A stretch of DNA of 64,000 nucleotides from Flavobacteriaceae bacterium UBA3611. GTDB taxonomy: Bacteria > Bacteroidota > Bacteroidia > Flavobacteriales > Flavobacteriaceae. Location: contig DFLU01000014.1 in assembly GCA_002375495.1 (NCBI GenBank), positions 163,100 through 227,099 on the forward strand, in the 5' to 3' direction. How positions within the stretch are numbered: the first letter of the stretch is position 1; each line of letters starts with the position of its first letter. Shown here piece by piece: positions 27,230 to 35,901 of the stretch. The notes below the pieces were generated by a model. It ran no database searches and was not told the DNA's origin. It saw only the letters and a program-made list of their open reading frames with translations. Both the position numbers and the translations under genes were made by a program.

Positions 27230-28033
27230 ATGAAAAAGCAAAAAACCAAATTGACGTATGTTGTCTTAACCGGCATAATTTTACTTCTTAGTACTACTAT
27301 CACTTCTGCCCAAATAGGGATTAACACCATAACACCCGCTAACGGATCTATTCTGGATATTGAAAGTAGCGAAAAAGGAGTAATGATTCCTAGAATGGAC
27401 ATCACCGATCTAACCACTATAGCTCCTGTAACAGGAATCACTGGCCCTGTTGAAGAAGCCGCGGCAGAAGGACTCATGGTTTATAATACTTTTGCTGGAA
27501 CGGGCACTGGTTTCCATTTTTGGAACGGAACTGATTGGACTCCTGTTAGTGGTGCAGCAGCGGCAGAGCCACCTGTAGATAGCGCCTCTTTAGCTGCAGA
27601 TGTTCTAATAAACAGTACAACCAATGTTCCCATACCATTAACCTTGACATTCACCGCTAGAAAATCGTCTGTATTGGTAATGCTTACAGCATCAGGATTA
27701 GGATTTACGGGTTCCATTGCCACAGGTACGCTTATTGTTGAAAACACAACCTTGGGTACTACCGTTGGTGGCACCAATATGAAAATTCAAAATTACTCGT
27801 CTATCGCTATTTTTGGACCTGGTAATTCAAACGGTAATAACTCTAACGCAACTTATACTACGACCTCTTGGAATGCTTCTTTCTCCAAATTAATGACCGG
27901 GTTAACAATTGGAGTAACCTATACTCTTAGCGTCCAAGGACGATCGGCTTCAATATTGGGAACTAACGGCTTTGCGATTCAACCTTTAACTACGCCGGAC
28001 GCACAACACCTAACTTTATCTGTGATTCAATAA
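27230..28033 (+). CDS. Secreted surface protein with QIGINT module
   Basis: A 267-residue exported protein; the ATG at 27230 precedes a signal peptide ending near TITSA. The module QIGINTITPANGSILDIESS, KGVMIPRMDITDL and LMVYNT is followed by FHFWNGTDWTPVSG, an Ala/Glu/Pro linker, and a C-terminal beta-rich domain of about 150 residues (SSVLVMLTASGLGFTGSIAT; TYTLSVQGRSASIL) that ends LTLSVIQ. It is similar in layout to the 18-21 kb proteins, but the C-terminal domain is more diverged. The next gene starts 11 bp downstream. Confidence 0.78.
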   Translation: MKKQKTKLTYVVLTGIILLLSTTITSAQIGINTITPANGSILDIESSEKGVMIPRMDITDLTTIAPVTGITGPVEEAAAEGLMVYNTFAGTGTGFHFWNGTDWTPVSGAAAAEPPVDSASLAADVLINSTTNVPIPLTLTFTARKSSVLVMLTASGLGFTGSIATGTLIVENTTLGTTVGGTNMKIQNYSSIAIFGPGNSNGNNSNATYTTTSWNASFSKLMTGLTIGVTYTLSVQGRSASILGTNGFAIQPLTTPDAQHLTLSVIQ

Positions 28034-28044
28034 ACCATTCTGTT

Positions 28045-28323
28045 ATGAAGTATTTCATATTTACCATAATTCTATTTTTTTCTATGTTTGGATATGCCCA
28101 AAACAACACGAGCATATCAACCAAACCTGAATTAAAAAGTTCTTCTAGCACAGCATCATCTAGAATTTTGATAAAAACTAGTCGCCAACACAACAATGAA
28201 CCCGCCTTAGTCTCAATGAGTACTAATACAAAAAATGAAGAAGTTACTCCAATCCAGAAAACGAATTTAAAGAGTAGTGCAGTTATATTGAGTAAGGCTA
28301 TTAGAAAAAGAGATACACTCTAA
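28045..28323 (+). CDS. Small secreted Ser/Thr/Lys-rich protein
   Basis: A 92-residue product with a clear signal peptide (MKYFIFTIILFFSMFGYAQ). The mature part, about 73 residues, is rich in Ser, Thr, Asn and Lys (LKSSSSTASSRILIKTSRQH) and has no recognisable domain. It follows the preceding surface-protein gene by 11 bp and is probably co-expressed with it. It ends 4 bp into the convergent HExxH gene. It could be an accessory or a degenerate remnant; no family is recognised. Confidence 0.6.
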   Translation: MKYFIFTIILFFSMFGYAQNNTSISTKPELKSSSSTASSRILIKTSRQHNNEPALVSMSTNTKNEEVTPIQKTNLKSSAVILSKAIRKRDTL

Positions 28324-28655
28324 TTTGTTGTAACATATTTTAAATAATTTAAAAAAGGCCTTTTCTTACAGTAGTGAAGGTCATTTTCGTTGGTATACGC
28401 TTCACGTTCAAAAGAAATATTTCGGTACGCCTCATACCTATTTTTATACTGAACCCAACGCAGTAAAAATTCCGCACCATACCAAAGGTAGAATAGAATA
28501 ACTAGCATTTCAGCTTGTTGACGAAGGTGAATTCGTTCGTGATTCAACATACGTACATCGCTTTTCATCTCCTTTTTCCGAAGCACCACAAACGGCCAAA
28601 GGGCAATGCCATTAAAGCCTTTCCGAAGTAAAAAACGATTCACAACTACAATCAT
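28320..28655 (-). CDS. Small membrane protein with HExxH motif (M56-like)
   Basis: A 111-residue protein with a HERIH metal-binding motif (HExxH) at residues about 39-43, within MLNHERIHLRQQAEMLVILF. One or two membrane-associated helices (VILFYLWYGAEFLLRW) follow, then a FEREAY segment whose Glu might be a third zinc ligand. This resembles the catalytic core of BlaR1/M56-type membrane metallopeptidases, though far shorter. The C-terminus has a Cys-Lys-Lys-Arg-Pro motif. Activity is inferred from the motif only. The gene overlaps the convergent upstream-strand gene by 4 bp. Confidence 0.7.
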   Translation of the reverse strand: MIVVVNRFLLRKGFNGIALWPFVVLRKKEMKSDVRMLNHERIHLRQQAEMLVILFYLWYGAEFLLRWVQYKNRYEAYRNISFEREAYTNENDLHYCKKRPFLNYLKYVTTN

Positions 28656-28688
28656 ATTTACAAGATAAGAAATTGGTATTTTTGTACT

Positions 28689-28856
28689 ATGTTATTCCCA
28701 AAAAAGAACATGAAAATTGAAGAAGGTGACTTCTACCTCACGCCAGAGGGATATAAATGCTTTACCGAACAATACCACCTAAAGCGCGGTTATTGTTGTG
28801 AAAGCGGCTGCCGACATTGCCCATACGGGTTCAATAAAAGTAAAAACAAAAAATAA
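28689..28856 (+). CDS. DUF5522 family small Cys-rich protein
   Basis: A 55-residue protein, MLFPKKNMKIEEGDFYLTPE onwards, with a Cys-rich core (KRGYCCESGCRHCPYGF) that identifies the DUF5522 family. The four clustered cysteines and one histidine suggest metal or Fe-S binding, but the function is unknown. A second ATG at residue 8 is a possible start. It lies 47 bp before hutU in the same direction, so the two may be co-transcribed. Confidence 0.85.
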   Translation: MLFPKKNMKIEEGDFYLTPEGYKCFTEQYHLKRGYCCESGCRHCPYGFNKSKNKK

Positions 28857-28903
28857 GCGCAACTTTATACAGCGTATTTATACTAGTAATAACAGGAAGC
28901 GAT

Positions 28904-30880
28904 ATGACATTTAAAGAAGAACTACTACAAGGCATTCCAGCGCAACTCCCAGCGCCAAAATTGTACGACCCAGAAGTGAACCATGCTCCTAAACGAAAGA
29001 AAATACTTTCTGCGGAAGAACAACAACTTGCCTTAAAGAATGCCCTTCGTTATTTCGATTCAAGCCACCACAGCACTTTACTACCTGAATTTAAACAAGA
29101 ATTAGATGCCTATGGTAGAATCTATATGTATCGGTTTAGACCTGACCATAAAATTTATGCCCGACCTATCGATGCGTATCCCGGACAGAGCACCCAGGCC
29201 AAGGCCATTATGCTCATGATTCAGAATAACCTAGACCATGCTGTAGCACAGCACCCACACGAGCTCATTACCTATGGGGGCAATGGGGCCGTATTTCAAA
29301 ATTGGGCGCAATATCGTTTGGTCATGCAGTATTTAGCTGAAATGACAGACCAACAAACCTTGGTGATGTATTCTGGACATCCGCTCGGATTGTTCCCTTC
29401 GCATAAGGATGCACCAAGAGTTGTGGTTACCAATGGAATGATGATCCCTAATTATTCACAACCAGACGACTGGGAAAAATTTAATGCGCTTGGTGTGACC
29501 CAATACGGACAAATGACCGCAGGGAGTTATATGTATATTGGTCCGCAGGGCATTGTTCACGGAACCACTATCACAGTGTTGAACGGTTTCAGAAAAATAA
29601 AAAAATCGCCCAAAGGCGGACTCTTTGTTACGTCTGGATTAGGTGGAATGAGTGGCGCACAACCCAAGGCGGGAAATATTGCCGGATGTGTTACCGTTTG
29701 TGCAGAAGTGAACGAAAAAGCAACCAAGACACGCCATAGCCAAGGCTGGGTAGACGAGGTAATTGCAGACGTACACTTGTTAGCTACCCGAGTAAAAGAA
29801 GCACTTGCCGCCAAAGAAACGGTGTCGATTGCTTACGATGGAAATGTGGTAGAGGTGTGGGAACATTTTTATGATGAAGAAATCCACATCGATTTAGGAA
29901 GTGACCAAACTTCACTCCACAACCCTTGGGCGGGCGGTTACTATCCTGTAGGCATGAGTTATGAAGATGCCAACGAAATGATGGCCAACCATCCTGAACA
30001 ATTTAAAAAAGAAGTACAGAAATCCTTGATTCGACATGCAAAAGCGGTAAATAAACATACCGAAAGGGGCACGTATTTCTTCGACTATGGTAACGCGTTT
30101 CTCTTGGAAGCCTCTAGGGCGGGTGCAGATATCATGGCCGAAAACGGGATCGACTTTAAATATCCTTCGTATGTACAGGATATCATGGGGCCCATGTGTT
30201 TCGATTACGGCTTTGGGCCTTTTCGCTGGGTATGTGCGTCTGGAAAGCCAGAAGATTTAGCTAAAACAGATGCTATTGCCTGTGAGGTTTTGGAAGAGAT
30301 CATGAAAAATTCTCCAGATGAAATCAAGCAGCAAATGCAAGATAATATCACCTGGATAAAAGGAGCACAGGAAAACAAGTTAGTGGTGGGTAGCCAAGCT
30401 AGAATTCTCTATGCAGACGCCGAGGGAAGAATGAAAATTGCGAGTGCTTTCAATAAGGCAATTTCCGAAGAAACCATCGGTACGGTAATATTGGGGCGTG
30501 ATCATCACGATGTATCTGGAACAGATTCTCCTTACCGAGAAACCAGCAATATCTATGACGGAAGCCGTTTTACCGCAGACATGGCCATACATAATGTAAT
30601 TGGCGACAGTTTTCGTGGTGCAACTTGGGTAAGCATTCACAATGGCGGTGGTGTTGGTTGGGGAGAAGTGATTAATGGCGGATTCGGTATGGTTCTTGAT
30701 GGTAGTAAAGATGCACAACGACGTTTACAAAGTATGCTTTTCTGGGATGTGAATAACGGAATCGCAAGACGAAGTTGGGCCAGAAATGAGGAAGCAATTT
30801 TTGCGATCAAGCGCGAAATGGAACGCACTCCAGACTTAAAGGTAACGCTTCCAAATTTTGTAGACGATTCACTTTTTTAA
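28904..30880 (+). CDS. hutU: Urocanate hydratase
   Basis: HutU hydrates urocanate to imidazolone propionate, the second step of histidine degradation, with tightly bound NAD+. The 658-residue protein is about 100 residues longer than the usual proteobacterial enzyme and matches the long form found in Bacteroidota. Motifs seen: ELITYGGNGAVFQNWAQY, QTLVMYSGHPLGLFPSH, the NAD-binding stretch FVTSGLGGMSGAQPKAGNIA, and TWVSIHNGGGVGWGEVINGG. The other hut genes are not in the window, so it is separated from the rest of its pathway. The downstream DUF4136 lipoprotein gene starts 11 bp later. Confidence 0.95.
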   Translation: MTFKEELLQGIPAQLPAPKLYDPEVNHAPKRKKILSAEEQQLALKNALRYFDSSHHSTLLPEFKQELDAYGRIYMYRFRPDHKIYARPIDAYPGQSTQAKAIMLMIQNNLDHAVAQHPHELITYGGNGAVFQNWAQYRLVMQYLAEMTDQQTLVMYSGHPLGLFPSHKDAPRVVVTNGMMIPNYSQPDDWEKFNALGVTQYGQMTAGSYMYIGPQGIVHGTTITVLNGFRKIKKSPKGGLFVTSGLGGMSGAQPKAGNIAGCVTVCAEVNEKATKTRHSQGWVDEVIADVHLLATRVKEALAAKETVSIAYDGNVVEVWEHFYDEEIHIDLGSDQTSLHNPWAGGYYPVGMSYEDANEMMANHPEQFKKEVQKSLIRHAKAVNKHTERGTYFFDYGNAFLLEASRAGADIMAENGIDFKYPSYVQDIMGPMCFDYGFGPFRWVCASGKPEDLAKTDAIACEVLEEIMKNSPDEIKQQMQDNITWIKGAQENKLVVGSQARILYADAEGRMKIASAFNKAISEETIGTVILGRDHHDVSGTDSPYRETSNIYDGSRFTADMAIHNVIGDSFRGATWVSIHNGGGVGWGEVINGGFGMVLDGSKDAQRRLQSMLFWDVNNGIARRSWARNEEAIFAIKREMERTPDLKVTLPNFVDDSLF

Positions 30881-30891
30881 AATTATTTGCT

Positions 30892-31434
30892 ATGAAGATT
30901 TTTAAATTTATCCCAATCCTTTTACTAGTTGTGTTGGTTTCATCCTGCACCTCGGTGCGAGTTGCAACAGACTACGACCGTGCTGTAGATTTTAACGCTT
31001 ATAACTCGTATGCTTTTTACAAGCCTGGTATCGATCAGGCTAAAATTAGCGATTTAGACAAGCGTCGTATTTTGAGAGCCATAGAGGCTAATTTAGCTGC
31101 AAAAGGCATGACCAAGTCTGAGACTCCTTCATTGTTGGTAAGCATTTTCACTAAAGAACGAGAGCGAGTAGACGTATACAATAACAACTTTGGCTGGGGC
31201 TGGGGTTGGAACCCGTGGTGGGGTGGCGGCTTTGGCGGAAGTTCAGTTTCTACTACCGTTGAAGGAAGTTTGTACATCGACTTATTAGATGCCAAAACTA
31301 ACCAATTGGTATGGCAAGGCGTTGGTCGATCACGACTTTATACGGGAAGTGATATAGACAAACGCGAAGCTAAGATTCGCGAAATTGTTGCTGAAATTTT
31401 AGCGGAATACCCCCCTGGTGCTTCCACCAATTAA
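30892..31434 (+). CDS. DUF4136 lipoprotein
   Basis: A 180-residue lipoprotein (lipobox LVSSC, Cys19) of the DUF4136 family: TSVRVATDYDRAVDFNAYNS and YAFYKPG at the N-terminus, LLVSIFTKERERV in the middle, and QGVGRSRLY near the C-terminus. A Trp/Gly-rich insertion (FGWGWGWNPWWGGGFGG, about residues 101-117) is characteristic of the family. Outer-membrane location is likely; the function is not known. It follows hutU by 11 bp and may be read through from it, though the functional link is unclear. Confidence 0.88.
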   Translation: MKIFKFIPILLLVVLVSSCTSVRVATDYDRAVDFNAYNSYAFYKPGIDQAKISDLDKRRILRAIEANLAAKGMTKSETPSLLVSIFTKERERVDVYNNNFGWGWGWNPWWGGGFGGSSVSTTVEGSLYIDLLDAKTNQLVWQGVGRSRLYTGSDIDKREAKIREIVAEILAEYPPGASTN

Positions 31435-31595
31435 CATTTCTTCAAAATCGATATCGTATTATCTAAATTATTTAACTTAAAAAACGTTAAAAACGTTTAG
31501 AGATTATGGTTTTGCGTTAACCTTTTGTCAAATAAGAATTCTTTAGTATAATTTGAATATGATATAAATAGCTTTGTTTAAAACAATCTAAGCAC

Positions 31596-31748
31596 ATGTC
31601 TATTTTAACTATTATTCTAAATATACTGTTACCACCCCTTGCTGTTTTTCTCAAGCATGGCTTGAGCAGTACTTTCTTAATAAACTTAATATTAACCATC
31701 ATTTTTTGGCTGCCTGGAGTAATCCACGCATTCGTAGTAAATGATTAA
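31596..31748 (+). CDS. YqaE/Pmp3 family small membrane protein, second copy
   Basis: A 50-residue protein, MSILTIILNILLPPLAVFLK onwards, with the same two-helix architecture as the copy at 825-983: LLPPLAV in the first helix, a short loop (KHGLSS), and a second helix ending FWLPGVIHAFVV. Helix and proline positions are those of the Pmp3 family. A TAGCTTTG box at 31569-31576 matches the -7 promoter element, although no TTG lies at normal spacing. The next gene starts 11 bp after its stop. Confidence 0.88.
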   Translation: MSILTIILNILLPPLAVFLKHGLSSTFLINLILTIIFWLPGVIHAFVVND

Positions 31749-31759
31749 ACCATATCCAA

Positions 31760-32338
31760 ATGAAAAAATTAATTATACCATTATTCGCTATCGCATTGTT
31801 CACCTCGAGCTGCGATATCGATAAAAAAGGAAAAACAGAACTCCCAGAAGTAGATGTTGAAGTTGATGTTGAAGAAGGGAATCTACCTGAATTTGATGTC
31901 GATTGGGCTGATGTAGATATTAGTACCACTACCAAAATGGTAGAAGTGCCTAAAGTTGTTGTCGTGATGGAAGAAGAAGAAATCGAAGTCCCGACAATAG
32001 ATATCGATATGCCCGACGATACAGAAAAGTATGAACAAGAGCTAATCGTAGAAGCCGAAGTAGAAGATGTGGAACACGAAATTAAAATTCAAGAAATACG
32101 TGCTACCAATAACCGCCTTTACGTTATTGCCAGTCTTACGGCATTAGAAAGCACTCTTGGAGACAAAACATTGCGTGTGCAAGATCAAGTTTCCCTGAAC
32201 GCGCCTGACTTAGACGTTAAGTATATTGTCATTGGTGAAAAACCAGACCGAATTTTTAATAACAATAATATGTATGTAGCTTCAATGAACGACTTACCGG
32301 CGACTGTTAAAGATGCCGAAGTTATTTATAAGAGGTAA
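31760..32338 (+). CDS. Acidic lipoprotein
   Basis: A 192-residue lipoprotein (MKKLIIPLFAIALFTSSC, Cys18). The N-terminal half of the mature protein is very acidic and Val-rich with short repeating VDVEVDVEE- and VEVPKVVVVMEEEEIEVP-type stretches. The C-terminal 90 residues look folded (NNRLYVIASLTALESTLGDK; VKYIVIGEKPDRIF). No family is recognised. It follows the second YqaE gene by 11 bp, and similar acidic lipoproteins beside YqaE genes suggest a shared membrane-stress context, which is an inference. Confidence 0.75.
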   Translation: MKKLIIPLFAIALFTSSCDIDKKGKTELPEVDVEVDVEEGNLPEFDVDWADVDISTTTKMVEVPKVVVVMEEEEIEVPTIDIDMPDDTEKYEQELIVEAEVEDVEHEIKIQEIRATNNRLYVIASLTALESTLGDKTLRVQDQVSLNAPDLDVKYIVIGEKPDRIFNNNNMYVASMNDLPATVKDAEVIYKR

Positions 32339-32358
32339 CATCGTTATTTTTATAGTAG

Positions 32359-32387
32359 AAAAAGTCCAGCCACGTGCTGGACTTTTT
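32359..32387. terminator. Bidirectional terminator
   Basis: AAAAAGTCCAGC (32359-32370) pairs with GCTGGACTTTTT (32376-32387) around CACGT. Its T-run ends at the stop codon of the convergent E1 gene. Confidence 0.9.
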
Positions 32388-34463
32388 TTAGTACCCTAAT
32401 AGTTCTTCAATCTTTGCTTTCACTTTTTCTGTGGAAGGGATCATTGTTTCTTCTAGCGTAGAATTCAACGGAATCGCTGGCATATTCTCGCTACCAATAA
32501 GCAGTACCGGCGCGTCTAATTGTTGAAAGCATTCTTCTTGAATTTTCCCCTGAATGCTTCGGGCAAATCCATTTTCTGAAGGTTCTTCGGTTACCACTAG
32601 TACTTTTCCGCATTTTTTGGCGCTCTTAAAAATAGTATCCCAATCTATGGGGTGCAAGGTTCGTAAATCTACAATTTCTACCCGATCTGTAACGTCTAAT
32701 TGTCTGGTGGCATTATACGCCCAATGAACGCCCATTCCGTAGGTAATTATGGAAAGTGTTTCTTCTTCGTCTTGCGGCCAGATTTCTTGCAATACCCAAG
32801 CTTTTCCAAAAGGAAGTATATAGTCTTCACTCGGTTCTAAACTTGTGGCTCCTTTTGTGCCTTTTACCTTACTCCAATACAATCCTTTGTGTTCAAAAAT
32901 AACCACAGGGTTCGGGTCGTAGTAAGCCGCTTTCATCAATCCTTTTAAATCGGCCCCATTACTCGGATACGCAATTTTGAGTCCGCGTATGTTGGTCACC
33001 ACACTTTCTACCGATGATGAGTGATAAGGCCCCCCACTTCCGTAGGCGCCAATGGGTACTCGCAAAATCATAGAAACTGGCCATTTTCCGTTAGAAAGGT
33101 AACAGCTTCGTGAAACTTCGGTAAATAGCTGATTAAGCCCCGGCCAAACATAATCTGCAAACTGAACCTCTACAATCGGTTTTAGTCCTACAGCGCTCAT
33201 GCCCACGGTAGAACCTACAATAAATGCCTCTTGTATGGGCGTGTTGAACACACGATTATCACCAAACTTTTGTGCCAAGGTAGCTGCTTCACGGAACACA
33301 CCCCCTAGCCTTCCCCCAACATCTTGGCCGTACAGCAAACATTCTGGATGTTTTGCCATGAGCTCTTCAATGGCGAACAAGGCACAATCTACCATGACCA
33401 CTTTTTCACCACCTTTGGGCGATCGTTCTCCAACTTCTTCGGAAATGGGCGTGGGTGCAAAATCATGTGTGAATAAATCTTCAGGAGTAGGATCATCTGC
33501 TTCTAGCGCACGTTGTAGCGATTTTTCGACTTCCCTTTTAACTTCGGCTTCAATTTCGTCTAGCTCTTTTTCAGAAAAACCAGTATCCAATAGTAATTTT
33601 CTTAGCTTCGGATACGGATCACGGCTACGGGCTTCGTCTAGGTCGTCGCGATAAAACTCCATACGAACTCCCGATGTATGATGATTCAATAACGGAACTT
33701 TTGCATGCACCAAAAATGGTCTGCGCTCCTTCCTGATTTTCTTGATGACCTCTTCAATCGTTTTATAGCTTTCTTCAAAATCGGTTCCATCTATCGAAAT
33801 GGCTTCCAAACCATGAAACCCTGCTGCATACTCAGCTGCATTTTGAGCTCTCGTTTCTGCTTCATTAGCCGAAATATCCCAACCATTGTCTTGAACCAAA
33901 TACAAAATTGGCAATTGTTTAAGCGCCGCCATTTGAAAGGCTTCCGCAATTTCCCCTTCTGTGACCGAAGCATCGCCTAGCGAACAAACCACTACAGGAT
34001 GGTCGTGAGACCCTTCGACTGCGCTCAGGGTGACCTTGTCTATTCCTTCAGCCTCCTTGTACCAAAACCCCATGGCAACACCCGTTGCAGGTATTGCTTG
34101 CATACCGGTAGCACTACTTTGATGCGGAATTTTAGGTTTATCGTCGTCGCGTAAACTAGGATGCGAGTAATAGGTACGACCTGCCGAAAACGGATCGTCT
34201 TTTTTTGCCAACACCTGAAGCATCAATTCGTACGGAGACATCCCTATAGACAACAACATGGCATCGTCACGATAATACGGAAACATATAATCCTGAGGTT
34301 GCAACTGCATCCCGACTGCCGTTTGTATCACTTCATGACCACGAGAGGTGGCGTGTACATATTTGGACACCACTTTGAAGTTTTCCTCATAGATTTCGGT
34401 CATTGCCTTTGCCGTAACCAAATTTTTAAAAGCTTGTAAAAGTATTTTTTTATTTATTTTCAT
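32388..34463 (-). CDS. 2-oxoacid dehydrogenase E1, fused alpha and beta subunits
   Basis: Thiamine-diphosphate-dependent decarboxylating component of a branched-chain or related 2-oxoacid dehydrogenase complex. The 691-residue protein is a head-to-tail fusion: E1-alpha (about residues 1-330; TPP motif LGDASVTEGEIAEAFQMA) and E1-beta (about 350-691; LYGQDVGGRLGGVFREA, FADYVWPGLNQLF), the common form in Bacteroidota. Residues 144-152 (VTLSAVEGS) are encoded by a copy of the palindromic repeat of this locus, an in-frame insertion in a loop just before the TPP motif. It is the last gene of the leftward series, downstream of E2. The exact substrate cannot be told from sequence. Confidence 0.93.
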   Translation of the reverse strand: MKINKKILLQAFKNLVTAKAMTEIYEENFKVVSKYVHATSRGHEVIQTAVGMQLQPQDYMFPYYRDDAMLLSIGMSPYELMLQVLAKKDDPFSAGRTYYSHPSLRDDDKPKIPHQSSATGMQAIPATGVAMGFWYKEAEGIDKVTLSAVEGSHDHPVVVCSLGDASVTEGEIAEAFQMAALKQLPILYLVQDNGWDISANEAETRAQNAAEYAAGFHGLEAISIDGTDFEESYKTIEEVIKKIRKERRPFLVHAKVPLLNHHTSGVRMEFYRDDLDEARSRDPYPKLRKLLLDTGFSEKELDEIEAEVKREVEKSLQRALEADDPTPEDLFTHDFAPTPISEEVGERSPKGGEKVVMVDCALFAIEELMAKHPECLLYGQDVGGRLGGVFREAATLAQKFGDNRVFNTPIQEAFIVGSTVGMSAVGLKPIVEVQFADYVWPGLNQLFTEVSRSCYLSNGKWPVSMILRVPIGAYGSGGPYHSSSVESVVTNIRGLKIAYPSNGADLKGLMKAAYYDPNPVVIFEHKGLYWSKVKGTKGATSLEPSEDYILPFGKAWVLQEIWPQDEEETLSIITYGMGVHWAYNATRQLDVTDRVEIVDLRTLHPIDWDTIFKSAKKCGKVLVVTEEPSENGFARSIQGKIQEECFQQLDAPVLLIGSENMPAIPLNSTLEETMIPSTEKVKAKIEELLGY
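34009..34034. repeat. Palindromic repeat inside the E1 coding sequence
   Basis: CCCT-TCGACTGCGCTC-AGGG plus TGAC, in frame, contributing SAVEG to E1. It is the only coding copy of the TCGACTGCGCTC-core family with intact arms. Confidence 0.8.
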
Positions 34464-34480
34464 AACAAATTTTAAACCTC

Positions 34481-34555
34481 AATGTCATTCCGACGCAGGA
34501 GGAATCTCATATATCGATTGAGATTTCTCGTTCATACTTCGCTCGAAATGACATT
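34481..34555. repeat. 75-bp inverted-repeat element between E2 and E1 genes
   Basis: AATGTCATT (34481-34489) is the exact inverse of AATGACATT (34547-34555). An inner near-perfect pair (GGAATCTC, GAGATTTC) flanks a central TATATCGATT. This is a longer member of the same kind of palindromic repeat as the other junction repeats. Confidence 0.8.
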
Positions 34556-34569
34556 TTAATTGTATACCA

Positions 34570-35853
34570 TCAAATGGTTCTATTTACATCGAAATCCTCC
34601 ATATTGTCAGCAATTCTCCTCAAAAAAGAACCTGCCAAATATCCGTCTACAATACGATGGTCAAATGATAGCGACAAATACATCATGTTACGAATTTCTA
34701 TCGTATCTCCTTCTGGTTTTTCAATCACTTCAGCACGTTTCTTAATGATTCCCGTAGCTAAGATAGCTGCTTCTGGCTGATTAATAATTGGGGTTCCCAT
34801 CAAACTACCAAAGGTACCCACATTACTAATGGTAAAAGTACTTCCTTTGGTATCATCACCTTTCAATTTATTATCTCTTGCCTTAGCAACGAGCACATTT
34901 GTATCGGCTGCTAATTCTTGTAAATTTTTTGAATCCGCATTTTTTACTACGGGAACAATTAAATTTCCTGAAGGCAAGGCAGTTGCCATTCCAATATTAA
35001 TTTCCTCTTTCACGATAATATTTTTGCCATCTAAGGAAGAGTTGATCATCGGGAAGTCTTTAATTGCACTTGCCACGGCTTCGATAAATAGCGGCGTAAA
35101 TGTGAGTTTTTCTCCGTATTTCTCTTGAAAGGGACCTTTGTTTTTGTTCCGCCACGTAACCATATCGGTAAGATCTGCTTCTACGTAGGCGGTCACGTGG
35201 GGAGAAGTATGCTTTGAATATACCATATGATCTGATATCATTTCCCGCATACGGTCCATTTCCACAATTTTACCTTTGCCCTTATCAAATTGTAAGTCGG
35301 GTACTTGAAAACCCGAAACTTCGGGTACAGCCTGAGCAAACTGAAAAGGCCTGCCTTCTTCTAAATAGGCAGTCACGTCGCTTTTTCGCAGACGACCGTC
35401 TTTTCCAGTTCCAGAAATTCGAGCCAACTCTTCGTACGAAATATGATTTTTTCTGGCCATAGTATCTACCAGAGGAGAGATAAAAAGGTTTTCGTTTACT
35501 TTAAAGTTCTTTGACTTAGAAGCAGAAGGTTTTTCCTTTTTTGGAGCCTGTTTCTTTTGAGGCGCAGTTGTCTGCTTTTCCTCAAAATTCATATTTTTTT
35601 TCGCGGCACCTTCTTCTAATTCGAGTATTGCGATTACTTCTCCTACGGGCACCACATCTTTTGCTGAAACTTTATGCGAAATCATAGTCCCGGCACTAGG
35701 CGCAGGTACTTCATTATCTACCTTATCTGTGGCAACTTCTACCAGAATATCTCCTTCTTCAAACGAATCGCCTTCCTGAACCAACCAATTTATGATGGTG
35801 CCTTCGGTTATACTTTCGCCCATTTTGGGCATCCTGAATTCAGTTTTTGACAT
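34570..35853 (-). CDS. Dihydrolipoamide acyltransferase (2-oxoacid dehydrogenase E2)
   Basis: A 427-residue E2. The N-terminal lipoyl domain (about residues 3-77) carries the lipoylation lysine in EVATDKVDNEV. A Lys/Ala/Pro-rich linker is followed by the peripheral subunit-binding domain (about 127-162; ISPLVDTMARKNHISYEELA) and the C-terminal acyltransferase domain with the active-site motif SFDHRIVDG. It transfers the acyl group from E1 to CoA, in the cytoplasm. It is one of the targets expected for LipB-dependent lipoylation. It lies 106 bp upstream of E1, separated by a palindromic repeat, and 48 bp downstream of paaY. Confidence 0.94.
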   Translation of the reverse strand: MSKTEFRMPKMGESITEGTIINWLVQEGDSFEEGDILVEVATDKVDNEVPAPSAGTMISHKVSAKDVVPVGEVIAILELEEGAAKKNMNFEEKQTTAPQKKQAPKKEKPSASKSKNFKVNENLFISPLVDTMARKNHISYEELARISGTGKDGRLRKSDVTAYLEEGRPFQFAQAVPEVSGFQVPDLQFDKGKGKIVEMDRMREMISDHMVYSKHTSPHVTAYVEADLTDMVTWRNKNKGPFQEKYGEKLTFTPLFIEAVASAIKDFPMINSSLDGKNIIVKEEINIGMATALPSGNLIVPVVKNADSKNLQELAADTNVLVAKARDNKLKGDDTKGSTFTISNVGTFGSLMGTPIINQPEAAILATGIIKKRAEVIEKPEGDTIEIRNMMYLSLSFDHRIVDGYLAGSFLRRIADNMEDFDVNRTI

Positions 35854-35877
35854 TTTCTTTTATCTATCTATAAGCAA

Positions 35878-35901
35878 CCTCTCGACTGCGCTCGAGGTGA
35901 C
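35878..35901. repeat. Palindromic repeat between paaY and E2
   Basis: CCTC-TCGACTGCGCTC-GAGG plus TGAC, ending directly at the paaY stop codon (TAG at 35904-35902). Confidence 0.85.

Noticed and set aside
33199..33654. Long open frame antisense to the E1 gene
   Set aside because: Its product is Ser-rich and matches no pattern, as expected for the reverse frame of a conserved gene.
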